A stretch of DNA of 64,000 bases from Mesostigma viride (GCA_009746045.1 RPFO01000130.1:250001-314000), one strand, 5' to 3'; counted from the first letter of the stretch, positions 10,998 through 22,731 are shown. Numbers and translations are program-made. The notes: generated by a model not told the origin, from the letters alone.

Positions 10998-11191
10998 AGT
11001 TAAACCTAAATAGTGCCGGAACCTTTTCGCCACTTGCGGCAATAGGTCCGGAGCTATTTGGCCGGCGGTAACCACTCGCCGGTACACTCGATTTGATTGG
11101 AAAGCGTACCGGTGAGTGGTTACCGCCGGCCAAACAGCTCCGGACCTATTGCCGTAGGTGGGAAAAAAGTTTCGGCGCTATTTAGGCTAAA
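10998..11191. repeat. Long foldback (about 86-bp arms, 21-base loop)
   Basis: The left arm at 10998-11084 and right arm at 11106-11191 are inverse complements with few mismatches; the inner 50 bp are nearly perfect around GGTAACCACTCGCCGGTAC. The outer 25 bp of the arm also occur at about 20236-20260. Transcribed RNA would form a long hairpin. It may be a snap-back MITE, two abutting element ends, or a small-RNA source. It lies just upstream of the hAT pseudogene. Confidence 0.85.
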
Positions 11192-11384
11192 ATAAAACCT
11201 GGCCTCGCGGAGGAACACAGGGTCGAAGAGCCCAAACAATGCCGACCTGGATCGATTAGTTACTGTATAGCTGCAGGGTGGTTTGGAAAGTGTCAATATC
11301 AGTCCCCGACCTGGATCGAGCAAACTAGGCGGAGGGCGAAGCCATGGGTAGAGTGATCCCAAATTCTCCCCTCGTTCCACTGAT

Positions 11385-14151
11385 TTGGGATCACATCAAC
11401 ATCTTTCCCTGGCGGACTTGCCATCGCATTTGGATGATTCCCGTGATTCAGCTTCACGTCAACGAAAGCGGCGCCATTCGTCATCTGGTTCTTCAAGCAG
11501 TGATGTCAAAACGTTAGAGCGGGATCCAAACCGTGGAAAGGTGGATGGGAAAGGGAAGGCCAAGGCCAAAAGCAAGGCGGGTGCAAGAAGGGGGAAGAAA
11601 CGTTCACGCCCTCGTTCAAGGAAATTCAAATTCCAACGGCTCGGTGATGGAACGACATTTCCCTGGGCCAAGGTGACCACATCGCCAACTGGAGGGATGC
11701 AGGCCGAGTGTCTGTGGTGCTGCAGTTGCCCAGCCACGTCGGCCAATGCCAGGCCACTCGATGCGTGCCGGCTTAGTCGGCTAAAGGCCCATGAGACACA
11801 CAGCAAGAGCCACAAGAAAGCCGCAGTGTGGGCCGCATCTCAGGTGTCCATGGGGTAGATGATTGGTGACAATACCATGACTGCTATAAAGTGACGGGCA
11901 CCGCTGGGATGATGCACAGGCTGCCTACCCGCAGCGGCGACGAGCAACTGGCGACGGGGGTGACCAACATGCTCCACATTGCCTACAAGACCATTTCCAA
12001 TGGTCGGTCCATGCTGGATTTTGAGCAGACAGTGAAGATGGTCACCTTCATGAACTCGCAGAACTCGCTGTACCACCAGCAGATACCCATGCCCGCCAAG
12101 TACTTCAACGACAATTGGGGATGGGAGTTTGCTGAGGCGATCCATGTGGTCCTCATTGAGGATCTCCACGCCGACATCAGCAAGACGCGGTACCTATCCT
12201 TGTCGGTGGACAACAGCGCGGACATCACTCGCAATGAGCAGTGCGCTGTAGTCATTTACCCACTCAAGCATGGTCAACAGACTACTGCTTTCTTGCGGCT
12301 GCAAGAACTACCAGGAGCATCTGCCACTGCAATCGATATCGCGTGCGCGATGTATTCTGAGCTGATGAGCAAGGGCGGCCTTGTCAATGCTAGGCAGATG
12401 GCAGCGAAGATGGTGGGTATCTCCACGGATGGTGCCAAGTTACGTCATGCTCGGTTCCCAAGGAGGCGCTGTGGTGCTGTGCCAACAGCAGTTTGGGCAT
12501 TTGCAGTCTCGAGCTGGTGCCCATGTCACAGGAAGGGTTTGGTGGGCAAGGACATTTCTGGCCATCCTTTGTGCCAGAAGGTGGAGAGTGTTATTCGCAT
12601 GGTGGCAGCGGACATGAACCATTCACACAAGAAGACCCAGGAGTTCTTGCTGTGCCAGCTAGTGTGTTGCCATGCAACAAAGGCTCGGATGAAGTCGGTC
12701 ATCGATGTCCGTTGGATCTCCGTAAGCGGTGTCCTTGACCGCTTCATCGGCGAGTATGATGCCTTGCTCATGCACTATTTCAATCAGGTTCAGAAGGGCT
12801 GCGACAATGCGGAGGAGATCTACGAGGCCCTCGTCGATTGCGACGTCATCCTGGGAGCTCATGGCATGCAGGCCCTGCTTGAAGAGCTTGACATTGCTTC
12901 CAACAAGTTTCAGCTTGCAGCACTCTCTGCATTTCTAGAATGTTGCCGGCATCGTGAAGGCGGCCAAGGACCGCATCACCCAGATGTACCTGGGTTCCAG
13001 CCCCTCTTTTGGCAACGTGTTCCAAGCCATTCTGGGGGACGATTTTGTATCCACTAGCGGGGGCGCCGATGATGGCGGGGAGCCGGGGGAGGAGAGCCTT
13101 GATGTGGGAGGTGATGACGAAGAACAGGTGCCAGCATCGTCCAAGGCGTTCGTGAAGGGGAAGGAAAGGAAGGAAGTGGCCCCTCGGGTGCACTTTGAGG
13201 TGGTGGATGTTGATGGCAAGGAAGGTGTAGAGCGGACCACGGCCGAGTTGGAGGGCTATGATGTCACCTTCAACACCCGAAGCCGCCCTTCCCGGGTGCG
13301 CACTGAGAACACCCGCGTGACACGGAGCAGAGCCGGCCTGCAGGTCGCATATCTGTCGGACAGGGGCAAGCTGCAGCGTTGGGTCGAGAATGTTGGTCGG
13401 GAGCTGACTGCTACGGGCAAGTCCGCACTTGACAGCATCAACACGCGATTCCCCAAGGATGACTTCCAGCTCGTATGGTTGCAATTCGATCCCGCGTACT
13501 GGGCTGGGAACCCTCCCCCCAAGCCCGATGAGGTGTCGGCTCAGCTGCAGCCCCTTGTCAAGTTGTACTGCTGCTCCAAGGTGATCACCCCACCTGCTGA
13601 TAATGTAGAGGCGGGCCCAGCAATTGCAGGTCCCGGCCCTAATCTCTAGCGGCGACTTGATGCGGGGGTATCCTGCCTTCAAAGCCATCATGATCAACTG
13701 GCCCGAGGACGGTGATGACTTCCAGCCATGACGGAAAGTGTGGGCAGCTCGCATGTCTGACTGCATTCTGCTTGGCACGATGCCTACTTGGCTGTGCATG
13801 GCTGGCATCATGGTGCACTTGCCTTGTGGCAGTGTGCCCAACGAGCGTTTTCCCTCTGCGATGAACTTCACCAAATCAAAGCAGCGGAATAGGCTACAAG
13901 CGCCCCACATGGACGTTGCGCTGCGTGCATTCGTCACCAAGTTATCGTTCGAGGATTTCCACCACCAAGGTATCGTTCGAGGATTTCCACAAGGTGGACG
14001 GGTTCAAGAGGGCCCTCAAGATCTGGCATACGGCCAAGCGAAGGCGGATGTGTGGATCAACGGGCAATCAGTGGACTGCCGGCGAGGCAAGTGCGGCACC
14101 TGCGGCTGGCAGCAGCGATGCAGCGAATGTCCCAGCCAACCAAGTGGATGA
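11385..14151 (+). pseudogene. hAT-family transposase, frameshifted
   Basis: Three open segments (11385-11858, 11891-13057, 12954-13649) and a fourth (13738-14151) together follow a hAT transposase. The first has a basic Ser/Arg-rich N-terminus and a BED-like zinc finger (CLWCCSC ... LKAHETHSKSHKKAA). The second has SLSVDNSADITRNEQ, then VGISTDG, CPCHRKGL and VRWISVSGVLDRF, matching catalytic-core blocks of hAT proteins. The last has the C-terminal dimerisation signature NERFPSAMNFTKSKQRNRL. A stop or frame change occurs near 11860, 12435-12520, 12935 and after 13649, and a GTATCGTTCGAGGATTTCCA-type duplication sits at 13945-13990. It is clearly a dead gene. Element ends were not identified. 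Confidence 0.88.
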
Positions 14152-14437
14152 GGAGCCTCTTTGCCTTTGAGATTTAAATTGGAAGGCAGTGGCAAGTGCC
14201 ATGGCAGTCAAGTGCCGACTGCCCACTGGGCCTCAGCCCTCAACCGGCTCGTGCCTAACTGGATATGGAGTCCTTGTAACTAGCGTCTAGTGACCATACC
14301 AAGGAGACAACCAGCAGCCATACGTTGCTTAGCTGTGTTTATTCTATTAGTATTTGTGTTTTTTTTGTTGTATTCACCTTTTATCGGGCTTACAGACTTT
14401 TTTTTTTGAAGACTTAAATGAGCCCGAAGCGGGGCCC

Positions 14438-14956
14438 GAGATTCATTAAGAGGTACCTTGAAATTAAATAAGAGGCATGCCTCTATCAAGATATATTTTT
14501 GGAGACGATTGTCGATTGGCGTTAACTTGTAGTATTGGACGACAACATGTCAAGACGTTTAATTCATTTCGACTTTTACGTTTTCACATGGTTGTCAAAA
14601 AAGGATCAATTATATACCCGACTTCTCCATTAAATCTCATCGACCGGGTTTCGAAACAACCCATGAACGCCGTAGATGCAGATCCAACGGAGTAAACAAC
14701 GTCACGACCGACACGGCGCCAAATAGTCGTGCCGCGTCGTGTACCCGTGAGATGTACCCGTGAGATGCAAAATCCGCTTGCCAGACCGGGATTCCGGGAA
14801 CTCCGTCCAATACCGTCGTGCAGTACCACCAATGCACTACCAATCTATCATTCGTACAATACTACGACTTAACGCAAACAGAAACTCGCCTCCAAAACTA
14901 TATATTCATAGAGGCACGCCTCTTATTTAATTTCAAGGTACCTCTTATTTAATCTC
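14438..14956. mobile_element. MITE with about 71-bp terminal inverted repeats
   Basis: The left end (14438-14508) and right end (14886-14956) are inverse copies with a few mismatches, containing AGGTACCTTGAAATTAAAT and GAGGC(A/G)TGCCTC. No coding sequence lies between them. I could not fix a target-site duplication, so the superfamily is open. Confidence 0.85.
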
Positions 14957-15772
14957 AGCCCCCGCAGACTTGTCTTCTCCCGGTTATTAGGGCTAAGTTT
15001 TGCAAAAAACCTCAAAGTCCTAAGTCGAAACCATTTTTTCCTCCTGTTAGGTGACATTTTGATAGCGTGCACGGTTGGCACCTGTTTTGAAAAAACTGCA
15101 TAGAGCTAGACTCACAAAAAGTAGACATGTGTTATGATGCCTCTTTGTGCCTTGCGGCCTTGCCACTTGCCAAGGCTTGCGACTTGCGTGGTTATTGGTT
15201 AATGGCTGCCCTGCACGCGAATGACCTAAGCATGAAGGCATTTTTAAACACACTAAAAGGAACCAACTGAATTTTGTATCATCATAACTCTGTGGCTTGG
15301 TATTAATAGCACACAGCAGAGTGATGTCAACATCACTTCTAAAGAGAACCGGGCTTACTTGCCACTAGGCGCTAGGGTGGTGGTCAGTTGTTACCTTGTT
15401 GGCGCGTGAGTAAGTTGTGACCTTGTGTCCTTGCGCTAAGGCCGTGCGACCGCGGGATTTTGACAGCCGAGGTCACCGCGGCCGCAGGATTTTGACAGCT
15501 GAGGCCACTGCGACTGCGGCCCAAAAACCCTTAGCAAAAACACTGGCCAGCCCACAACAGCTGTGCCCCTGCTCTACCCACATCTCCTTACATGGCTAAC
15601 CGCCGAAAATACGTTGGACATGCAAAAAAGAAAACTTAACTACCTAGCTATGGGGGTACTTTGTCCCAACCCAGGCTCACCCTCAGGTTAGTTAAACCAT
15701 TTCCCCCCTCACCTCCTACACAAGGGTGAGGTCAGTCGATAGCTAAAAGACAAGAGATGAAACTGGAAGACG

Positions 15773-16420
15773 TCAACACTTGACGCCACCGAAGTGGCGC
15801 CGAAAAGCCGCTGGGTCAAAACCCAGGGCCTGAGCCCAGCGGGCTGGCGGGATGTCCCGCCCCAGGAGGCTGCGGTGGAGGCCAATGTAGCGCGTGACCG
15901 AGAGGGCCGAAGCCCACCGACCGCGCAGCTGAATGGCCTCCGGCGACTCGCCGGCGATGGCGTCGTGCATGGCCCCCCCATACCGGAGGCTGTGAAAAGA
16001 AAACATCCCCGGGATGCCCATGCGGGCCTGCACAGCCTGCCATTGCTGCCTAGCCTGGCTGTACGTTAAACCCCGAAAAAGAAGTGCATCCGGGGGCTGG
16101 CCAGTCGTCAGACGTCGCAGGAGCCACAAAGAAAGTGGATCCCGGACGAGGACGTGCTGGGCCGCCCCCTGCGCAGTCTTGGGGTTGCGCAGCACAAGGG
16201 CACCGACCGTGGGCCCTGGCTTGAGAAGGGGGTGGCTAGGATGGGCCACATCCCGAGCCCGCAGCCCTAGCGCCTCGCTAATGCGTAAATACTGCTGGAA
16301 AGAAATAATAATCAACGCGCTGAAATGCACATGTCGACGTGAAACTAGCAACAGGGCAGTGAAATAGCAAAGGCGCCAGGGCGTAGGCGGAGGCCTGACA
16401 GCCGGAACAAGCCGCTGTCA
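15773..16420 (-). pseudogene. Tyrosine recombinase (integrase) of DIRS family A
   Basis: A 192-residue open frame (16351-15773) carries the tyrosine-recombinase signatures: first Arg in YLRISEALGL, the HxxR block in FHSLRYGGA, and a terminal block with GRWAS followed by TRYIGLHRS, where Tyr would be the nucleophile. Upstream codons are shared with copy 2 (63605-63105), but at 16418-16420 this copy has TGA where copy 2 has TGG, so its N-terminus is cut off. It would integrate circular DNA copies of the element. Confidence 0.88.
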
Positions 16421-16567
16421 ACCTGCTAGCAGGCGGTCCGCCAGTACCCAATTCCTAACTATGTCGGGGTAGTACAGGTGCAGACAGGCCTTGGCGTGCT
16501 GGCATAACCCCGCTCCCCTCTGGCATGGTAGACAGCAGAAATCCACTCACAGAAAATGGCTTCCGCG

Positions 16568-17938
16568 TCAGCTGGGTCGACAGGGCCACGTGGCGCCCAC
16601 GCCACATAGACAGCCACTGCGCGCCGGTACGCTGGAAAGGTAGGTGCCCTCTAAAAGTGCCAAGTCCCGAGGGCGTCGCGCCCCCTCAGGCCCAGGGTTG
16701 GGATGCACGTCACCACACCGGGTCAAGTCAGGAATCCAGGCGCCACGCAGACTGGCCTTGTCAGCTGGGTTGTGGTCGGTAGCCACCCAGACCCCGTGGC
16801 TGTGCATGTCGCCAGCCAGTGACCGAGCGCAGTAGTGCCGAACCAGCTGGTTGAGGCGGTAGGAAGACGACCGCCCTCTGACAAACGCCCCCACCACAGC
16901 ACTAGAGTCCACGAGCCGGACGACTCGCTTACCTTGACACGCCTTGGTCCGGCACGACCACTCGACCCCCTGCGTCGCAGCAATCGCCTCCTTGACGTTG
17001 ATGTGGTTAGGCTTCCCCCGCCACTTGTAGGACAGTGCCGTACGCCAGAGGCCACCGCCCAGCAGGCTGTAGTCCCCCTCCTCCATGCGCTCCAGGTCCT
17101 CACCAGACGTCAAGGCTGTCGTCCGCCACCCCCGCGCTTCGCGCCGGGTTGCCAGCCGGGCACAATCGGCCCCAGGCAGGTCCCTATAGACCACCCCACC
17201 GCCGGAGCTGCTCGCGTCACTTGCGATGACCCGGTCAGAAAGGGGCGGGGCCCTGGCAGCCTTTAAAAAGGGGGCCAGGTCGATCGCCGCCTGAAGCTCC
17301 CAGCGGGTCCCCACAGGGAGCCGCCAGCGGCGCCCAGGCAGGGAGGCGTTCGTGGCTGCGAGCAGCTGATACGTCTCAGACCACAATGAGAGCATGGAGC
17401 GGCAAAGCAGATGCATCCACACCCACTTCCCAAGCACAGAACTAAGTTCGCGGTAGTATGCAAATCCGCGATCCAAGATTCTATGAGTAGCAGCGATAAC
17501 CGCCACCACACGCTCAGGAACAGGCACCAGGTCACCATCTCTTTGGTGAATGACACCCACCGCCTGCAGACAAGTCTGTTCTGCTGTCGCCCGAACCACC
17601 TTGTCAGACTTCTGCACCAGCCCAACAGCGGCGTAGGCGGCCTGAACACGATCTAGCCGCTGATTCACTCCATCCACCAAAGCACAGTGCGTGAAATGGA
17701 GATCATCGATCGTCACGGCATGCATACCTTCCAGATCCTGCCGAGATTTGAAACAGGGCGAGGGTGCCAAGGGCGTAGCAGGGCCCTCCTCCAGCATCAG
17801 CCGGACGGTCTGCCCCGCCTCGTTAGCCTCCGCCACCAAAATCAGCGCTGACATGTCGCTGCTCAGGCCACGACTAGCCTCCAAGGGGGGCTTGGGGCCA
17901 CAGTGGTACAGCACAGACTGGTGCACGCACTGGGCCAC
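16568..17938 (-). pseudogene. Reverse transcriptase palm/thumb and RNase H of DIRS family A
   Basis: A 456-residue frame. Near residue 77 the RT active-site block reads VTIDDLHF. RNase H follows: VIASDASSSGGGVVY (first Asp), NHINVKEAIA (Glu), RLVDSSAVVGAF (Asp) and VATDHNPADKAS (last Asp), in the arrangement typical of DIRS/Ngaro polyproteins. Just after it comes GDVHPNPGP, a 2A-like motif. The frame then diverges from copy 2, which continues toward the recombinase, so a frameshift has truncated this copy. The RT fingers lie in another frame upstream. Confidence 0.88.
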
Positions 17939-17965
17939 AGCGACGGCCAGCTTGTTTCCAATTGG

Positions 17966-18274
17966 CTAGCACAACATCCACGGCCACACCTTCCGACGCG
18001 GCCCACTAAGGCCCACAAGATCCGACCACAACGGCATCCAGGCACAGTACCGCCGCATCCAAGTGGGCAGGCAGAGCCTGTTGTAGTCGGAATCCAAATA
18101 TGATACACCCCCCAAAACATCCTCCCCAGCGCGCGTGGGCAGATCGCAAATCACGCCAAGGTGTGGTAAAAAGGCGGGCATAGGATCTGGTAGTGGCATG
18201 TTGCCACGACGGTTGTCCACAATCAGCCGTATGCGGCTGTCAGGCTTTCCAACCCCAAAAGTACCGTTCACCAT
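17966..18274 (-). pseudogene. RT fingers segment of DIRS family A
   Basis: This open segment contains FGVGKPDSRIRLIVDNRRGN, the N-terminal fingers block of DIRS-type RTs, followed by a Pro-rich stretch and SYLDSDYNRLCLP, corresponding to RT motif A. It is out of frame with the palm segment at 17938-16568, so at least one frameshift separates them. Confidence 0.75.
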
Positions 18275-18742
18275 AGGCGGCTCCTATTAAAATCCACCCA
18301 AAATCCCCCTCTCCACCCACACCGTGCAAACCCGCGCAAACTCCTCCATGCTACACCCCCGCGAGACCCGCATCAACTTCTGCAAGATCAGCTCTGCTGG
18401 GCTCAGCGTCCGTACCATTCTAGTCTCATCATTCAAAATTGCTCCCCAAGAGGGGGTTAGTACAGCACATCCAGTTGGCCGCCTTCCCCCGGACCAGGCA
18501 AGGCCAAGCGTGCGGCTACTAACGGTTTGTAAGGGGCTCCTTCAGCATATTCACCCCCATCCACTACAGATCCTACCATTGCCGCTACGGAACCACCGTA
18601 CCGGCGGACAAAGGACCTGCAAGCATCATCGATCCCATCTAGGGCCGCCTGCTGTAGAGGCCCGGGCACACGGGCTGAGTCTACACCAGGCGGGTCTGCC
18701 CCCCCCCCCAAATCCAGTTTAAAGCCCTAACCGCTTGACAGG

Positions 18743-19743
18743 CTAGTGTGCGAGCATCAAAAGCCCGACGCATCCTATCGCGCCTACGGCCTGAGCCCAC
18801 CTACTGCCACCAGTCATGAGCTGGAAGCGGCGTTGGAAGAGGCAGCGGAAGGAGGCACCGCTCCCTAACTCCTTGTTGTTATTGGAGGGGCCGCCCTGCC
18901 CCTTCTTGCCGGGGCCCTGCTCCAGCTTGTGCTGAAGCTTCCCCATGCTCATCGCGGCCCGGACTGCTGGAGACGCCAGCATTGCCCCACCCTCCTGGAA
19001 TGGCAGCATTGCCGACGGAGTGCCCTTCCGGCCCGTCGACCCCACATCCACCAGCTGACATGCCGTGATCAACTTTGCCAGGTACTCGGCTGCTGCCAGC
19101 TCCAGAATCACCTCGGAGCGTGGTGTTGCCCAGTAGCCTGATTCCGTGACCATCGTGTCCAGGATGCCTGCAGGATCAACATGCGCCTCTCCCCGCTGGC
19201 TGTGCTGCCCCCCTGCATCGTCAGCATTATCGACGCACGGATGGACTTCCCCCCCACGCTCTCCGCATAGTCCAGCATCCACGGCAGCACCGCCTCCAGC
19301 ATGTTGCTCAGCAGGACCGGCACTGCATTCCCGATCAGCGCAACCCTCTTCGTGTGCGCCAGCCTGCCAGCACTCGCCGCCGCTGCAGGGCTTGCAGGTG
19401 GTGGAGTCTTTGCCTGGTCCAGCAGCTTCGACATGGCCGCTATGTATCAGGACGCCAATATCTCTGCCAGTGAGGGCGTTGCCTGGCCTGCAGTTGGAAG
19501 GCCACCAGCTGGCGTTGCATAGCCCGTCTCGGTCCCCAGCAGCCGACCTATGTTTCGGTCTAGGTCCGCCACGTCCCGGTCGGTCGCCCCAGGGGCGCCA
19601 TCCTCCTCCCCACCGCCCGCTCCACCATGCCCCGCCCCTCCGCTCCCACCTGCCAAAGGGGGAACATCCCCTGTTACCCCCGCACCTGTTGACACTGGTG
19701 GATCCGGCTCTGCAATAGCCTCCCCCAGTTGCGCTGCTAGCAC
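18743..19743 (-). pseudogene. Gag-like ORF of DIRS family A
   Basis: Overlapping minus-strand frames (19743-19447, 19434-19108 and the C-terminal half of 19807-18743) read best as one protein with a stop and a frameshift. They give a Pro/Gly-rich start, a helical middle (SKLLDQAKTPPP ... ALIGNAVPVLLSNMLEAVLP) and a tail ending GKLQHKLEQGPGKKGQGG. Gag assignment rests on position before RT; no zinc knuckle is seen. Confidence 0.5.
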
Positions 19744-20027
19744 ATCGACCAGGTCCTCCTCCCCATCCTAATCGCTGACAAGCCCCCTTTCCTCCCTGCG
19801 CGTCCATGACGTTCTCGGCACGTCCCTTGATGAGCTTCTTGATTCATTCTAGCCAAACCCCCGCCCCAAGGATCTTCTGAACCGCATTGGCGGCCTCCTT
19901 TGGGGTGCATCCCGCCTTGGCTGCTTGCTTGAGTTTCGCTATGAAAGTGCGTTCTGGGGCTGGTGGTCATGGTGAGTTATTATATTGCTTGATGTGTTGC
20001 CTTGCGTTTTGTTTTTTGTGATGTGGT

Positions 20028-20242
20028 CACGTGAGCTTCTCAGGCAAAAGAAACAACCTGCTTCCCTAGAATGGAAGCCCACCTGTTGTAGCAACCACCT
20101 GTCCGGCCAACCCCGACGTGGGTGGCTGGGGTACAGGTGCCAACACAAAGAATATTTTTTCTTTTTGTGCTCTACGGCGTTGCAGTCTCCGCTCAACAGG
20201 CTAGTCATAGATAAAATGAGCATAGCTCACCAATTCCGGCGC
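20028..20242 (-). repeat. Dispersed repeat R2, copy 2
   Basis: Inverse copy of the repeat at 4764-4962, including the AACCTGCT end and the A/T-rich GTGCT hairpin region. It lies just outside DIRS family A copy 1. Confidence 0.65.
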
Positions 20243-20657
20243 TATTTAGGTTTAACTTCCTGGCAACGAAATCTGGGGCGACGCATGTACACAATTTCTG
20301 GTACGGCGCGTGGCCTCAAAATCTGGAGCGGCACATGTACAAAACTAAGTCCGCATGTCATGCATGCATGCACCAACTAAACGTCCCTAGCGCCTGAAAT
20401 ATCGGATGACCAGAAAATCAAAGATCCACCAACATCTCCAATTATTTTCCAAACAACTTGGTGCAAACTCTCTGTAAACTTTTATTTCCATCTGCCCCGC
20501 CTACGAAAACATTAGTGACAGGCAAATGATCATAGAAACCCCGAAACACTGGAGTTGCACAGTCACTAGAAAGACAGTTTCAATGCGTGCACCAACATAT
20601 GATTAGCAACATAAAAATCAGACAGCTTTGGTGCTGGCTCCTGGGCTCCAGCAGGGA

Positions 20658-20856
20658 ATTGGTGAGCTATGCTCATTTTATCTATGACTAACCTGCTGAG
20701 CGGAGAATGCAACGCCGTATAGCACAGAAAGAAAAAAGAACTTTCAGAAAAAATATTTTTTGTGCTGGCACCTGTACCCCAGCCACCCAGGTAGGGGTTG
20801 GCTGGACAGGTGGTTGCTATAAAAGGTGGGCTTCCATTCTAGGGAAGCAGGTTACA
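20658..20856 (+). repeat. Dispersed repeat R2, copy 3
   Basis: Direct copy of the 4764-4962 repeat, inserted into LRR unit 3 at the position of CAAAGGCAAG in sister units. This shows that R2 is, or was, mobile. Confidence 0.65.
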
Positions 20857-20921
20857 CAGCAAAAGGGCAGCGGGTTCAGACAAGAGCGCAGCCAAAACAA
20901 GCACATGGAAGAAAGGCTTAC

Positions 20922-20993
20922 ACATCACGCATGGAGGACATAGATCCCAGCTGGTCTGGGATGGTGCCGCTTAGCTGGTTGTTGAAAAGGTGC
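20922..20993 (-). CDS. LRR exon, type E1 (one LRR, 72 bp)
   Basis: Acceptor CTACACAG, donor GTAAGC, phase 2/2, 72 bp. It encodes one LRR with core NNQLSGTIPDQLGSMSSMRD and no stop. Confidence 0.86.
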
Positions 20994-22344
20994 CTGTGTA
21001 GGACAGAAATGTCAATCACACACAGCACCGATAAACCAGTACCCGAGAAACCCATGACAGAACCCACTTTAATTACGTTACATGCTCGACGTGCTGGGCA
21101 TTGCCATAGACGTCGCTAAAATGAAGCACCTGGGCTCATCACAGGAGCCACAGAAAATGATATCCAATAAAATATAACAAGATCCGGTTTCTCAGCGATA
21201 GTCTCTGTTTATGTAGCCACACCTACCTGCAAGCTAGGATGTCCGCCAAGCTTGTGCCCTCAAGATAGATGGCCATAAAGCCTTGCCTAAAAAAGAGAGG
21301 GAAAACGGGAGGCTGCACCGTGGAAAAAGTGAAGAGACTACACGCAGTAGGCGTGGTCCCTTTCTCAAATATACAATTAACACCAATCAAACACGAAATG
21401 TGCTGTCGGATTCCTATCACAGGTGTGCGCAGTCCCACGCCACAAGATCAGTGTTTGCTCAGCACACTCATACTTGTAACAATTGCTCACGTCCTTTCAG
21501 AAGCCCATGAAAACTATTCTGGGACAATCGTAACTATGTTGGTTACACAAAATATGAAACTGACGCGCATAACGGCCAAGCTTTGGTCACAAATCCTGAA
21601 GTGTTTTAGTGTGTAGAATGCTGCACTGGTTCCATGCGTTATAGAATTACATTGTGAGTTGTGTATGGCCATTTCTAGTTTGTTAGGTTAAGCAGCAATT
21701 AAGTCACTAGAGCTACACGGCAAATTAAGGGGGGTTCCAAAACCCCATCCATTTGTGATGTTTGGCGATTTCAACGGTTCATCTAACAGTACCCCGCTTT
21801 ATATTTTGGTCAGAATCGGAAAAATAAAGCAAGTGGGGGGCTGTTGTCTAAGGGGACGTGGAAATGTGTGTGCTGGCAGCTGCGACGGGCAAACGTGCGC
21901 GCGTGCTGGCATAGAAACAAGGGGTGCAGGCGAAATTTGCTGCGGAGCTCTGTGCTATAGATGGGGAAATAAGCGGGGTGGGCTATTCTGCAAAAAGGAA
22001 CGTAAGCCCCCCCCCCCGAACGTTTTGCGACGGAGCCCTACTGTTGCTGACGGCTCATGAGGTGAGCCCGGGCCCCGCCGTCCTTAAGTGCCATTGGCAC
22101 GAGATTCCAGGGCTCGTTTCCTTGTCACGGGATGTATGAGGTATGGCGGACGACAAGCCGTTCAAGCTGCCCTAATCTTGTCACCCTTGGTGTGGCCAGC
22201 TGTTGCCGATCAGTGATGCCTCGGGGCTGGCATAGCATCAACAGCCACGTGCTTGTGAAAAAGAAATAAAATCTACCCTCCTCGGTTTTCTCCCTTTACC
22301 TGGGTTGTTGGCCGACGAGTGAGAAACTACACGTTTTCCTGAGC

Positions 22345-22731
22345 GTGGCACTATACCAAAATCTGAAACCATTAGTAGGTTTTCCGTGCCAGGTTCCAGT
22401 GCCTAAGGCCTTGATGTGGAACTCCATGGCAGGGCTGCAGTACCTGACTGCTGATTGCCAAGGAAGAGTGGTTGTGTGCAATTGCCGGCATTGTAATCGA
22501 CGACAAGTCTGTCAGCCCTTCTGTACAAAAAGCTTCACCAACATCTGTTCTTATGGGCACATGAGGTCTGGGAATTGTGAAAGAGTCAAATACAGGAAAT
22601 ACTGTATGCAACATATCGATTCAGACCGAGACTTAAGGGGCCAGTTTTACAGACAGACCTGGGCCAGCAGGCCCAAAGTTGTCCGGCCGGCTCAGTTGCG
22701 CTTGCGCTTTATTGACTGCTGGGGTGTGTGA
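22345..22731 (+). CDS. Unrecognised Cys-rich ORF in repeat R3
   Basis: A 128-codon frame containing VVVCNCRHCNRRQVCQPFC, then HMRSGNCER, and ending RLRFIDCWGV. Five closely spaced cysteines suggest a metal-binding module, but I do not recognise the family. The second half is conserved in frame at 36658-36846 with the same stop codon, although the copies differ by an 18-bp indel, which argues for past coding constraint. Alternatives are the last exon of a gene carried by R3 or a transposon-borne ORF. Confidence 0.35.
   Translation: MALYQNLKPLVGFPCQVPVPKALMWNSMAGLQYLTADCQGRVVVCNCRHCNRRQVCQPFCTKSFTNICSYGHMRSGNCERVKYRKYCMQHIDSDRDLRGQFYRQTWASRPKVVRPAQLRLRFIDCWGV

Larger units (their letters stand above)
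15543..19960 (-). mobile_element. DIRS-type tyrosine-recombinase retrotransposon, family A copy 1
   Basis: Reading leftwards on the minus strand the order is gag-like region (19743-18743), RT fingers (18274-17966), RT palm plus RNase H (17938-16568), 2A-like motif (16714-16688) and tyrosine recombinase (to 15773). This is the order of DIRS-group elements, which integrate with a tyrosine recombinase instead of a DDE integrase. The left limit is where similarity to copy 2 (from 62600) starts. The right limit is approximate. It is more GC-rich than its surroundings. Frameshifts and stops show it is inactive. Confidence 0.85.
20570..21660 (-). repeat. LRR-gene repeat unit 3 (partial)
   Basis: Shares the E1 and candidate E3 blocks with other units but lacks the E2 half. 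An R2 repeat (20658-20856) is inserted between blocks that are contiguous in units 4 and 6. The stretch at 21440-21610 is the empty site for element X. Confidence 0.7.

Noticed and set aside
15794-16367. Plus-strand open frames opposite the DIRS recombinase
   Set aside because: Shadow frames in GC-rich coding sequence; the domain motifs are on the minus strand.
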